A DNA stretch of 26,276 nt. Origin: JBELHO01 sp042091375 (GTDB lineage Bacteria; Pseudomonadota; Gammaproteobacteria; Enterobacterales; Alteromonadaceae). The notes below the pieces were generated by a model. That model searched no databases. It worked only from the letters and a program-made list of their open reading frames with translations, and was not told the origin of the DNA. The first letter of the stretch is position 1. Each line of letters opens with the position of its first letter. Shown here piece by piece: positions 17,029 through 24,579 of this stretch. The stretch covers positions 1 to 26,276 of the forward strand of contig JBELHO010000043.1 of NCBI GenBank assembly GCA_042091375.1. The letters run 5' to 3'. A program made the position numbers and the translations under genes.

Positions 17029-18597
17029 ATGCTAAGATTTAATTATTTGTTTTGGCTATTGATTGCCATCCTGTATAACGGCCAATTATATGCGCAAACG
17101 ATAACAAAACCGGCGCAAAATATTGCCACAACATCAGGTGTGTTATCACAGCCCAAGCGTTATAAACACAGTATTGGCTACTTAGGTATTCCCTATGCCA
17201 AACCGCCAATAAAGCAAAGACGCTGGCAAAAGCCAGCAGCTTTATATGCCCCTCAACAAGAATTAACCACCGATAAATTTGCTAACGCTTGCTATCAAGA
17301 CAACTACAATGTTGACTGGTACAAAGACGTCGCCTTAGCTTTTGATCATCAGTTGACGATGGCAATGCCTGTGGTAAGTGAAGATTGTCTCTATTTAAAT
17401 ATTTGGCTGCCCAATAAACCCACTACGAGCAAACGCGCAGTAATGGTGTGGATCCATGGTGGCAGTAACAAAGCCGGTTGGTCATATGAGCCCAATTATC
17501 TTGGCCATGTGCTAGCAGCCCAAGGTGATGTCATTGTCGTATCTATTGCTTATCGATTGGGGGTATTTGGTTTTCTCGCCCATCCACAATTAAATAGCCA
17601 AACAGATAAAACCAATTTTGCCTTACTCGATCAACTTCACGCATTAAGGTGGATCAAAGACAACATTTCTGCCTTTGGTGGCGATCCACAACAAGTCACT
17701 ATCATGGGCGAATCTGCCGGTGCTGCCGACATAGCTTATTTGATGGCCGCAAAACAATCAGCGGGTTTATTTAGCCAAGCCATCAGTCAAAGTGCGGGGT
17801 TTCAGTGGATAGCTGATGCTTCACTAGATACTGCCCAGCAAACAGGTGCAAGCCTGTCAAAACACCTTAATGCCAATATTCAACAATTAAAACAATTGCC
17901 CAGTGACACCATTTGGCAAGCCTTTAAAACCATTGCCCCTGATTATGACTATAGGGCATTAATTGACGATAACTTGTTTAAGCAATCACCCCTTCAGGCT
18001 TTTGCAGCAAATGCCCAAGTCAATTTACTGATCGGTAGTAATAAAGATGAATTCTACATGTATCAGGCTGAAGATATTCAACAGCCAACACTGCCATTAA
18101 CACCTAAAAGTAAGGTCACCAAAGATAAATTACTGGCGATTTACCACAGTTTTACCGATAAAAAATCGGCACAAGATTGGCTTGATACCTTTCTCTATAT
18201 GTCCTGTCCATCGATGTTAATGGCCGATATTATCAGTAAAAAAGACCAGCTTAACGCCTATTTATACCGATTCGACCAAGTGAGAACTGGAGGGGAAAAA
18301 TTAAAAGCCTACCACGGTGCGGAAATTCCCTATATGTTTAATCGCCATGATGCGTGGTTGCCGACATCAAAACAAGATATTCAGTTAACGGATTATATGA
18401 TCACTGCGTGGACAAACTTTGCTAAGTTTGGCGATCCAAATGGCAAAACCAAGCCACTATCACCACACTGGCCTGCATATAATTCAGCCTCGCAACAGAT
18501 GATCACACTCAGTGAGCAGCCGATGTCAGTTGTCGACCCAAATGCCAGCTTATGTCAGTCTCTTTGGCAAGATTATTACACTTCACAACCACAATAG
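17029..18597 (+). CDS. Exported type-B carboxylesterase
   Basis: A 522-residue alpha/beta hydrolase of the carboxylesterase/cholinesterase family. Oxyanion-hole HGG is at 143-145, nucleophile S229 in GESAG, acid E341 (SNKDEF) and H429 (AYHGAE), giving a complete Ser-Glu-His triad. Residues 1-22 (hydrophobic, ending LYAQ) form a Sec signal peptide, so it acts in the periplasm or outside. The start at 17029 makes a clean signal peptide; an in-frame GTG at 17017 would only add four residues. Between an outer-membrane receptor and an inner-membrane transporter gene, it probably cleaves an imported ester before uptake. The transporter gene follows 9 nt later. Confidence 0.92.
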   Translation: MLRFNYLFWLLIAILYNGQLYAQTITKPAQNIATTSGVLSQPKRYKHSIGYLGIPYAKPPIKQRRWQKPAALYAPQQELTTDKFANACYQDNYNVDWYKDVALAFDHQLTMAMPVVSEDCLYLNIWLPNKPTTSKRAVMVWIHGGSNKAGWSYEPNYLGHVLAAQGDVIVVSIAYRLGVFGFLAHPQLNSQTDKTNFALLDQLHALRWIKDNISAFGGDPQQVTIMGESAGAADIAYLMAAKQSAGLFSQAISQSAGFQWIADASLDTAQQTGASLSKHLNANIQQLKQLPSDTIWQAFKTIAPDYDYRALIDDNLFKQSPLQAFAANAQVNLLIGSNKDEFYMYQAEDIQQPTLPLTPKSKVTKDKLLAIYHSFTDKKSAQDWLDTFLYMSCPSMLMADIISKKDQLNAYLYRFDQVRTGGEKLKAYHGAEIPYMFNRHDAWLPTSKQDIQLTDYMITAWTNFAKFGDPNGKTKPLSPHWPAYNSASQQMITLSEQPMSVVDPNASLCQSLWQDYYTSQPQ

Positions 18598-18606
18598 GAT
18601 ACATCA

Positions 18607-20133
18607 ATGACCACCCATAGTGCCAAGATAGATCGACCCATGTTTATTACCACTTTACTGGTCATTTTAGCCATCACTATCCCTATTATACTATTCAATG
18701 ACTCAGCAGCATTAGTTATTAACGCCCTGTACGACGATATAACTGGTCACTTTGGTTGGCTCTATCAATGGTATGCTTTGTTGGCTTTTTTCTTTCTGAT
18801 TTGGTTAGCCTTTAGTAAATACGGCAATATTAAATTAGCTTATCATCAAGATGAAAGTCCGGCATACAGCACCTTAGTGTGGATCACCATGATATTTTGT
18901 GCTGGTGTTGGTGCTGGTCTGCTGTATTGGGCAGTGATCGAATGGTCGTATTATTTAAAAACCCCTCCTTTAGGTATAGAGCAAGGTTCAACCGCGGCAC
19001 AAGAATGGGCGGCTACTTATCCATTATTTCACTGGGGAGTCAGTGCTTGGGCAATTTATTGCCTACCCGCCGTCGCTATCGCCTACCCTTTTTATGTGCG
19101 CAAAGTGCCATTTTTGCGCTTGAGCACAGGTTTTGGTCACTTTTTTAGTAAACAACAAATGCAAAATGCCGGTGGTAAAAAAGGTCGTTTTATTGATTTC
19201 TTTTACATGCTCAGTTTAATTGGCGGTGCTGGTACCTCGTTGGGCTTATCAACGCCCATGATAGCAGCGAGTATTGCCGAGCTGATGGGGGTTAGTCACA
19301 ATTTAGTACTGGAAATTTCAGTGGTACTATTTTGTATAACCATATTTGGTACCAGCGCGTTTTTAGGCTTGGACAAAGGCTTTAAACGGCTGTCCGAATT
19401 CAACCTGATCATCACTTTTGCGCTGCTGCTATTCGTGCTTGTCGCTGGCCCTAGCCTGTTTATATTAAAGTCAGGGACCAATAGTGTGGGCTTAGTGTTA
19501 CAACACTTTTTCGAAATGAGTTTATGGACAGATCCCATTAAAAACAGTGGGTTTGTCGAGAGTTGGACTATTTTTTATTGGGCTTGGTGGGTAGCCTACG
19601 GCCCATTTGTGGGATTATTTGTCGCGCGCATTTCACAAGGCAGGACTATAAAGCAATTGGTGTTTGGCATGTTGTGCTTTGGCAGCTTAGGCGCTTGGTT
19701 ATTTTTTATTGTATTTGGCAATTATGCCATTGACTTACAGTTAACCGGAAAATTAGATATAGCCAACATAATAGCTAATACTGGTGAAGCGACAGCTATC
19801 ACGCAAATCATTCTCACCTTACCTTGGGGTAATTTTGCATTACTGCTATTCGCCGCAGTGTCAATCGTATTTTTAGTAACCACTTACGACTCTGCCTCCT
19901 ACACTTTAGCTTCAGTCACTACCCAAAAACTTCAGGAAGGAGAAAATCCCAATCGCTGGAATAGATTATTTTGGGCTTGCGCCTTAGGTATAGTGCCGGT
20001 TGCACTGATGTATATAGACGGCGGCTTAAAGGTCATTTTATCGACGACCATAGTAGTTTCACTACCCTTACTGATCATCAGCGCACTGATGGCCTATTCG
20101 CTGATCAAAATGCTCCAGCAGGATCATGGCTGA
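18607..20133 (+). CDS. BCCT-family transporter
   Basis: A 508-residue, 12-helix secondary transporter of the betaine/carnitine/choline family. Landmarks are the glycine stretch AGVGAGLLYW (99-108, against GMGIGL in BetP), GGAGTSLGL (206-214) and the signature FYWAWWVAYGPFVGLFVARIS (323-343, partial motif). By eye alignment W327 and W328 match BetP W373 and W374, but BetP W377 is Tyr here (Y331), as I recall for CaiT. Substrates of the family are quaternary-ammonium or other zwitterionic compounds. No long osmosensory C-terminal tail is present, fitting nutrient uptake rather than osmoprotection. AGGA overlaps the esterase stop; the gene overlaps the AcnX start by 8 nt. Confidence 0.95.
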   Translation: MTTHSAKIDRPMFITTLLVILAITIPIILFNDSAALVINALYDDITGHFGWLYQWYALLAFFFLIWLAFSKYGNIKLAYHQDESPAYSTLVWITMIFCAGVGAGLLYWAVIEWSYYLKTPPLGIEQGSTAAQEWAATYPLFHWGVSAWAIYCLPAVAIAYPFYVRKVPFLRLSTGFGHFFSKQQMQNAGGKKGRFIDFFYMLSLIGGAGTSLGLSTPMIAASIAELMGVSHNLVLEISVVLFCITIFGTSAFLGLDKGFKRLSEFNLIITFALLLFVLVAGPSLFILKSGTNSVGLVLQHFFEMSLWTDPIKNSGFVESWTIFYWAWWVAYGPFVGLFVARISQGRTIKQLVFGMLCFGSLGAWLFFIVFGNYAIDLQLTGKLDIANIIANTGEATAITQIILTLPWGNFALLLFAAVSIVFLVTTYDSASYTLASVTTQKLQEGENPNRWNRLFWACALGIVPVALMYIDGGLKVILSTTIVVSLPLLIISALMAYSLIKMLQQDHG

Positions 20134-21334
20134 TCAGCACGCACTTGAACATTTAACACATCTGGCAAGTCAGCAAAATAATGTTGCTTGCCAGTTTGCC
20201 GCCCGCAAAATATTGGAATTTGCCAGACATCTCGGTGTTAGCGAATTTGTCACCATCGAACACGCCCATTTAGTCGGCGGTTATTGGTCTGGAGACTACA
20301 ATATTAAGCTACTGAATCTATTAGTTGATTCAGGTGGTCAATGTAAGGTTGCGACCACAATAAGTGCCAGTTCAGCTTGTATAAACATCCCAAAAATTAG
20401 CGACTGCGAACAAAAACATCAAGCCAAACAAGTGGTTGACTTGCTCGTGGGGTTAGGGGCAAAACCCATTTTAACCTGTGCACCCTATCAAGAAATCACT
20501 TTACCTCAAGCCAATAGTTGCATTGCTTGGGCAGAATCTAATGCGGTGGTTTATGCCAATTCGGTGTTAAATTTAAAAACCAACAAAACACCGCAATATA
20601 TGGATTTATTTGCTGCCATTTGTGGTTATATGCCGAAGTGGGGATTATACCTTGAACACAAAAGACAACCGCAAATAAAAGTTTGTATAGATAGCCATCA
20701 CCCTTGGTCAGACAGCGATTATCAAATCTTCGGTCTTTGGCTTGGCAGTCAATGTGGTTCAGCAATCCCAATTATTTATGCTGAGCACCTCACTCCGAGC
20801 AAAGATCAACTCAGAGCTGTTGGCGCCAATAGCAGTGCCACAGGCAATGTGCCAATGTTTCACTGGCACAAAGTAACCAACGGCTACAGTGAAAAAGACA
20901 TTATTGCCCTGCCTGAAATCACTTATAACCAGCAGATCAGTGAAGATTATCGTCAGCAATACATTGGCGGTGCTCAACCAGCAACCCAAGTTAGAGTCGG
21001 TACCCCGCATGCTTCTTTTACTGAAGCGGTGCGATTTATCTCAGAATTTATCAAGGTGGGAAAAGCGGCGATCTTGCCCTGCTATTTATCACTGAGTCAC
21101 ACTTGTATGCAGCAAGTCATCAATAAATTTGGCAAATCTACCATACAAAATTACAACATCAACTTAGTCACTGATACCTGTACCTATTACGCAGGTCCAT
21201 TACCCTTACCTGAAAAATCTGAGATCATCGCCACTAATTCTGGCAAGTGGGCGTATTACGCCAGAATTAATTTTAAAATTGATACCTTCATTACTGATAT
21301 TGAGCAATGTGCTCGTATTGCCATGCAAGTGTGA
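20126..21334 (+). CDS. Aconitase X catalytic (large) subunit, divergent
   Basis: A 402-residue AcnX (formerly DUF521) large subunit. Family landmarks: HLVGG (48-52), TCAPY (117-121), AWAESNAVVYANSV (134-147), an ATG turn (238-240) in the fourth domain, TDTC (349-352) and NSGKWAYY (371-378). Bacterial AcnX enzymes characterised so far dehydrate cis-3-hydroxy-L-proline; archaeal ones act on phosphomevalonate. Two deviations stand out: the usual GCPH motif reads GTPH (T293), and the N-terminal MLAGEHG-type block is not evident. The GCPH Cys is thought to be a metal/Fe-S ligand, so chemistry may be altered. AGGA precedes an ATG lying inside the BCCT gene; the small subunit follows directly. The fold assignment is firm, the substrate open. 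Confidence 0.88.
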   Translation: MADQHALEHLTHLASQQNNVACQFAARKILEFARHLGVSEFVTIEHAHLVGGYWSGDYNIKLLNLLVDSGGQCKVATTISASSACINIPKISDCEQKHQAKQVVDLLVGLGAKPILTCAPYQEITLPQANSCIAWAESNAVVYANSVLNLKTNKTPQYMDLFAAICGYMPKWGLYLEHKRQPQIKVCIDSHHPWSDSDYQIFGLWLGSQCGSAIPIIYAEHLTPSKDQLRAVGANSSATGNVPMFHWHKVTNGYSEKDIIALPEITYNQQISEDYRQQYIGGAQPATQVRVGTPHASFTEAVRFISEFIKVGKAAILPCYLSLSHTCMQQVINKFGKSTIQNYNINLVTDTCTYYAGPLPLPEKSEIIATNSGKWAYYARINFKIDTFITDIEQCARIAMQV

Positions 21335-21339
21335 TAACC

Positions 21340-21795
21340 ATGCACGTTCCCCCTAACGCTCCCCCTATCACGTTAACAGGTAAATGCCCTGAGTTAATAT
21401 CTGGCAAGTTAGTTTTTACTGATACCGCGCTGAGTTTTTGGAGTGGAATAGACCCTAAAACAGGTAAAGTCAGTGATGTTAATCACCCATTATACCAGCA
21501 GAGTTTAGCCGGAAAAATGTGTTTTTTTTGTGCACTAAAGGGCAGCACGGCTGCGCCGGGAGCCTTGTTAGAATGGCTTGGAGGTCGATCAGCGCCTGCG
21601 GTGATCATCACCTTAAATTTTGAACCTATGGTGTTTTCAGCATTTGCAGCGATGGAACTGATCGATGACAATTGTTCAGTGCCTTATGTTTGGTGCCAAG
21701 ACACTATCGACAAAAGTAAAGTCGTTGCAGCGCTTGCGCAGGCACACCTAGCTAAAATCATCAATAACCGTCTGTATATAACAAAAACCAAGTAG
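21340..21795 (+). CDS. Aconitase X swivel (small) subunit, DUF126
   Basis: A 151-residue partner of the preceding gene, forming the heterodimeric AcnX. It has the LSFWSGIDPKTG motif (30-41), HPLYQQSLAGK and the KGSTAAPGALLEWL loop (glycine/serine-rich, matching the GRGSxxxS segment of the family), followed by APAVIIT and an FSAFAAMELID helix. No catalytic cysteine motif is expected here; the subunit closes the active site. The ATG at 21340 lies 5 nt after the large-subunit stop; a GTG at 21331 and an ATG at 21307 are in frame but overlap the previous gene and add sequence not expected for the family. It is the last gene of the cluster. Confidence 0.88.
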   Translation: MHVPPNAPPITLTGKCPELISGKLVFTDTALSFWSGIDPKTGKVSDVNHPLYQQSLAGKMCFFCALKGSTAAPGALLEWLGGRSAPAVIITLNFEPMVFSAFAAMELIDDNCSVPYVWCQDTIDKSKVVAALAQAHLAKIINNRLYITKTK

Positions 21796-22237
21796 AATAA
21801 GACTACTGACCTTGCAATTAGTTAAAGACAATTAACAAACAACAAGGAAATATAGGCGATTTCACCATGGTTGGATTACCGCGCTGAACTGCTCATTGTC
21901 GATGATCGCCAATCAATGTTTTAACTGTATAAGATATAACAAAAATTTACTTTTATTTTAATCAAGAATGGTTAATCTATACAAGTAAAATAAAGTGTAG
22001 TACTGGATGTTGGCTTACTAACAAATATCCTTAATTTTGTTAAGCCTCACAAACCTAGCCCTGCGATGCATAGCCATTTAGTGAACACCAACTGTTGACA
22101 CAGATTATTGATAAAAAATATCTAGTGGATTAAACAACGACTGATCACTTATAACTGGTATGACTGATTAAATGCACAATCACAGCTAGCACATACACAT
22201 ACTGTCACTCAAATATAAAAGACATAAGGAATTTAAC
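21796..22237. other. 442-nt intergenic region before cysK
   Basis: No gene is evident on either strand. Between AcnX and cysK there is an imperfect hairpin (22012-22046, GGCTTA paired with TAAGCC plus an extension across a bulge) without a U-tract. TTGACA at 22095-22100 is a good -35 for cysK but the matching -10 is poor (TATCTA, 18-nt spacing). AAGGA at 22226-22230 is the cysK ribosome-binding site. I found no U-tailed terminator for the AcnX operon. Confidence 0.6.
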
Positions 22238-23206
22238 ATGAGCAAGATACTGCAAGATAATTCAACCTCTATTGGCAAAACCCCATTAGTTAAACTCAAC
22301 CGCGTCACCGGTGGCAATGTGTTCGCTAAAATTGAAGCGAGAAACCCTAGCTTTAGCATAAAGTGTCGTATTGGTGCCAATATGATCTGGGACGCAGAAA
22401 AGAAAGGTCTGCTCACTGAGGGCAAAGCTATCATTGAACCCACTAGTGGTAACACCGGCATCGCCTTAGCTTTTGTCGCCGCTGCACGTGGCTATGAAAT
22501 TACCTTAACCATGCCAGCTACGATGAGTTTGGAGCGCAGAAAACTACTTATTGCACTCGGTGCTAAATTAGAATTAACCGATGGTGCTAAAGGCATGGGC
22601 GGCGCTATAGCTAAAGCACAAGAAATTAAGGATTCTGATCCTGAAAAATACGTGTTACTCGGCCAATTTGACAACCCCGCCAACCCAGAGATCCACGAGC
22701 AAACCACTGGCCCTGAAATTTGGCAAGACACTGATGGTGAAGTGGATATCTTCGTCGCAGGTGTAGGCACAGGCGGTACTATTACTGGCGTGACTCGTTA
22801 TATCAAAAACATTGCTGGAAAAGCAATACAAGCTGTTGCCGTTGAACCGACAGACTCTCCGGTTATTTCTCAAGCCATGGCTGGTGAAGAGCTGACACCG
22901 GGTCCTCATAAAATACAAGGTATAGGCGCTGGTTTTATTCCAGGTAACTTAGATTTAGATCTGATTGATTCGGTCGAAAAAGTCTCAAATGATGAGGCTA
23001 TAGCGATGGCACATCAATTAATGAAAAAAGAAGGTATTTTAGCCGGTATTTCCTCTGGCGCTGCTGTAGTAGCAGCCAAGCGCCTGGCAGAAAAGCCAGA
23101 AAATGCCGATAAAAATATTGTGGTGATATTAGCCAGCTCTGCCGAGCGTTACTTGTCGAGCCCATTATTTGCAGAGACTTTTACTGAGCACGAACTTGTT
23201 CAGTAA
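22238..23206 (+). CDS. cysK: Cysteine synthase A (O-acetylserine sulfhydrylase)
   Basis: A 322-residue PLP enzyme that makes L-cysteine from O-acetylserine and sulfide in the cytoplasm. K42 (SIKCR) is the PLP lysine, TSGNTG (68-73 region) binds the substrate carboxylate, and GTGGTITG binds the PLP phosphate; the late SSGAA motif is present. Length and motifs fit CysK; SIKCR rather than SVKDR at the lysine is the usual CysK form, distinguishing it from CysM and cystathionine beta-synthases. AAGGA precedes the ATG, and a strong terminator follows. It stands alone, with a long upstream region for its own control, probably through CysB, though I cannot identify a CysB site by eye. Confidence 0.96.
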   Translation: MSKILQDNSTSIGKTPLVKLNRVTGGNVFAKIEARNPSFSIKCRIGANMIWDAEKKGLLTEGKAIIEPTSGNTGIALAFVAAARGYEITLTMPATMSLERRKLLIALGAKLELTDGAKGMGGAIAKAQEIKDSDPEKYVLLGQFDNPANPEIHEQTTGPEIWQDTDGEVDIFVAGVGTGGTITGVTRYIKNIAGKAIQAVAVEPTDSPVISQAMAGEELTPGPHKIQGIGAGFIPGNLDLDLIDSVEKVSNDEAIAMAHQLMKKEGILAGISSGAAVVAAKRLAEKPENADKNIVVILASSAERYLSSPLFAETFTEHELVQ

Positions 23207-23232
23207 AACTATCTGATCAATAAAACACATGT

Positions 23233-23270
23233 AGCCAAACATTAGAGCATTGCTGATGTTTGGCTTTTTT
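23233..23270 (+). terminator. Rho-independent terminator of cysK
   Basis: AGCCAAACAT (23233-23242) and ATGTTTGGCT (23256-23265) form a perfect 10-bp stem with a 13-nt loop, ending directly in a run of six T (23265-23270). It begins 26 nt after the cysK stop. Confidence 0.92.
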
Positions 23271-23370
23271 ATCAATACCAACAGGCTTGGCGCAGATCTA
23301 ATCGTCACTGTGTGATCGCCATACTCTGTGCTAAAATCACCTTATCTATCCCACAAAAACAATTTTATAA

Positions 23371-23736
23371 ATGTCCGCTGAAATAATCGCTGTTGAAATA
23401 TCTGAGCAACCCATAGCCCTTTGCAAATTACTTAAAATTGCCAATTTAGTGGCTGGAGGTGGCGAAGCAAAAATCCTCATTGCTTCAGGCTATGTTAAAT
23501 TAAATCAACAAGTTGAATATCAAAAACGGAAAAAAGTATACGATCAAGATATGGTTGAATACGATGGTGAGGTACTGCGTGTTATCTGTAAAACCCCTGC
23601 CCTAATTCCCACTAAAAGCAAAGTAAAACTAGCTAAGCAAAATGTGAAGCAAAACCATCTAACCCCGCAACACAATCAAGCAGACAACAGTAAGATCGAT
23701 GAACTTAAACCTAAACGCAAACCGATCAGCTTCTAA
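23371..23736 (+). CDS. S4-domain RNA-binding protein (YbcJ-like) with basic tail
   Basis: A 121-residue protein. Residues about 12-75 form an S4 RNA-binding domain of the YbcJ type: LCKLLKIANLVAGGGEAK, then IASGYVKLNQQVEYQKRKKVYDQD, ending in a DGEVLRV strand, as adjacent blocks. E. coli YbcJ is about 70 residues; here a Lys/Gln-rich tail of about 45 residues (77-121, ending KRKPISF) is added, presumably giving further RNA contact. The RNA target is unknown. The ATG has no visible ribosome-binding site. It is convergent with the HU-family gene. Confidence 0.85.
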   Translation: MSAEIIAVEISEQPIALCKLLKIANLVAGGGEAKILIASGYVKLNQQVEYQKRKKVYDQDMVEYDGEVLRVICKTPALIPTKSKVKLAKQNVKQNHLTPQHNQADNSKIDELKPKRKPISF

Positions 23737-23834
23737 ATAGTATTTCTAGTTAAGGTTGACTATTAATCGCTAGATTTGTATCACCTAGTTGATGAACAAG
23801 GCTAACTGATAGAGTCAAGGTTACAAATACACTG

Positions 23835-23851
23835 ATATCCAGATATTTATA
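23835..23851. repeat. 17-nt direct repeat, copy 1
   Basis: ATATCCAGATATTTATA occurs here and again, identically, at 24533-24549. It contains a short dyad, ATATC-CA-GATAT. This copy lies between the convergent ends of the S4 and HU-family genes. Confidence 0.85.
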
Positions 23852-23875
23852 ACCTCATTTAGTGAACTGCACTGC

Positions 23876-24220
23876 TTATTGAATTGCGTTAGTCAATTGT
23901 TTGGCGGGTACAAATTTAATCACTTTTTTCCCAGGTATAGTGAAATCTTTACCTGTTTGTGGATCACGGCCTTGTCGAGCAGGTCTGTTGGCAATATTAA
24001 AAGTACCTAACTCTAAAATAACAACTTTCTCATCGTTTGCTAAATCTTTAGTGATGGAACTGACAAGCGATTCCAACATCTTTTGGGCAACTTTTTTAGA
24101 CACCCCTGCATCGGCGGCAATTTTCGCGACATGATCATCAGATATTGCCATGGAAGGGATACTTATCACAGTCATTATTGCAGCTAAGGCAATAGACAAT
24201 GCACCATTTTTTATTTTCAT
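23876..24220 (-). CDS. HU-family DNA-binding protein with Sec signal peptide
   Basis: A 114-residue protein: residues 1-25 form a typical signal peptide (MKIKNGALS start, hydrophobic core, SMA at the cleavage site), and residues 26-114 form a complete HU domain. HU features are a helical N-terminal half (HVAKIAADAGVSKKVAQKML), a LGTFNI turn in place of GFGTF, and the DNA-binding arm RPARQGRDPQTG with intercalating P87. Cytoplasmic HU starts directly at the helix, so the extra 25 residues are unusual and imply export to the periplasm or surface. The ATG at 24220 was chosen because it gives the signal peptide and is preceded by GAGAG; an upstream in-frame ATG (24316) would add 32 unlike residues. 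A perfect dyad lies about 50 nt upstream of the start. Confidence 0.82.
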   Translation of the reverse strand: MKIKNGALSIALAAIMTVISIPSMAISDDHVAKIAADAGVSKKVAQKMLESLVSSITKDLANDEKVVILELGTFNIANRPARQGRDPQTGKDFTIPGKKVIKFVPAKQLTNAIQ

Positions 24221-24270
24221 ATAAACACTCTCAGTTATATAGCTAAAATCAGCACAACCGCAGTTGCACC

Positions 24271-24291
24271 TGATAAAACAATATTTTATCA
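24271..24291. promoter_or_regulatory. Perfect dyad upstream of the exported HU gene
   Basis: TGATAAAA (24271-24278) and TTTTATCA (24284-24291) form an 8-5-8 inverted repeat, nested inside AGCACA (24251-24256) and TGTGCT (24294-24299). It lies 51-71 nt upstream of the HU-family ATG. On the HU strand TATAAC (plus 24234-24239) is a possible -10. An operator is likely; the regulator is unknown. Confidence 0.45.
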
Positions 24292-24506
24292 AATGTGCTA
24301 GGTTAAGCGAGTTCAATTTTAATGATCAGACCAGTATAAACAATGGGTTAACCATAAAAAAATATTCACATGGGTGCTAATCACATCGACAATAAAAAAT
24401 AGTTTTGCTTGCAAGTGCTGGCATTGTTGATAATCAGCTAATAAAAATGCATGACTTAATTTTAACGACAAGTCGTTTAAGCAGAAAATTAACGGTGAAT
24501 TTTACT

Positions 24507-24534
24507 TTTTCATCAACTAACAGCCTGTTAGAAT
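24507..24534 (+). promoter_or_regulatory. Extended -10 promoter of proS
   Basis: TTTTCA (24507-24512) and TAGAAT (24529-24534) are 16 nt apart, and TG at 24526-24527 gives an extended -10 that compensates for the weak -35. A start near 24541 leaves a leader of about 39 nt. The second copy of the 17-nt repeat overlaps the end of the -10 and the predicted start. Confidence 0.5.
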
Positions 24535-24549
24535 ATCCAGATATTTATA
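24533..24549. repeat. 17-nt direct repeat, copy 2
   Basis: Identical to 23835-23851 (ATATCCAGATATTTATA), about 700 bp apart. This copy overlaps the proS -10 and the predicted transcription start; its inner dyad spans 24533-24544, where a repressor could act. Confidence 0.85.
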
Positions 24550-24579
24550 CTTAGCCCTGTTTTATGGAAAACTGCATTC

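Noticed and set aside
22012..22046. Hairpin before cysK considered as a riboswitch or terminator
   Set aside because: The stem has a bulge, no U-tract follows, and I recognise no riboswitch core nearby.
24221..24316. Upstream extension of the HU-family protein by 32 residues
   Set aside because: The added residues, rich in Cys and unlike HU or a leader, would hide the signal peptide and run through the upstream dyad. The ATG at 24220 is preferred.
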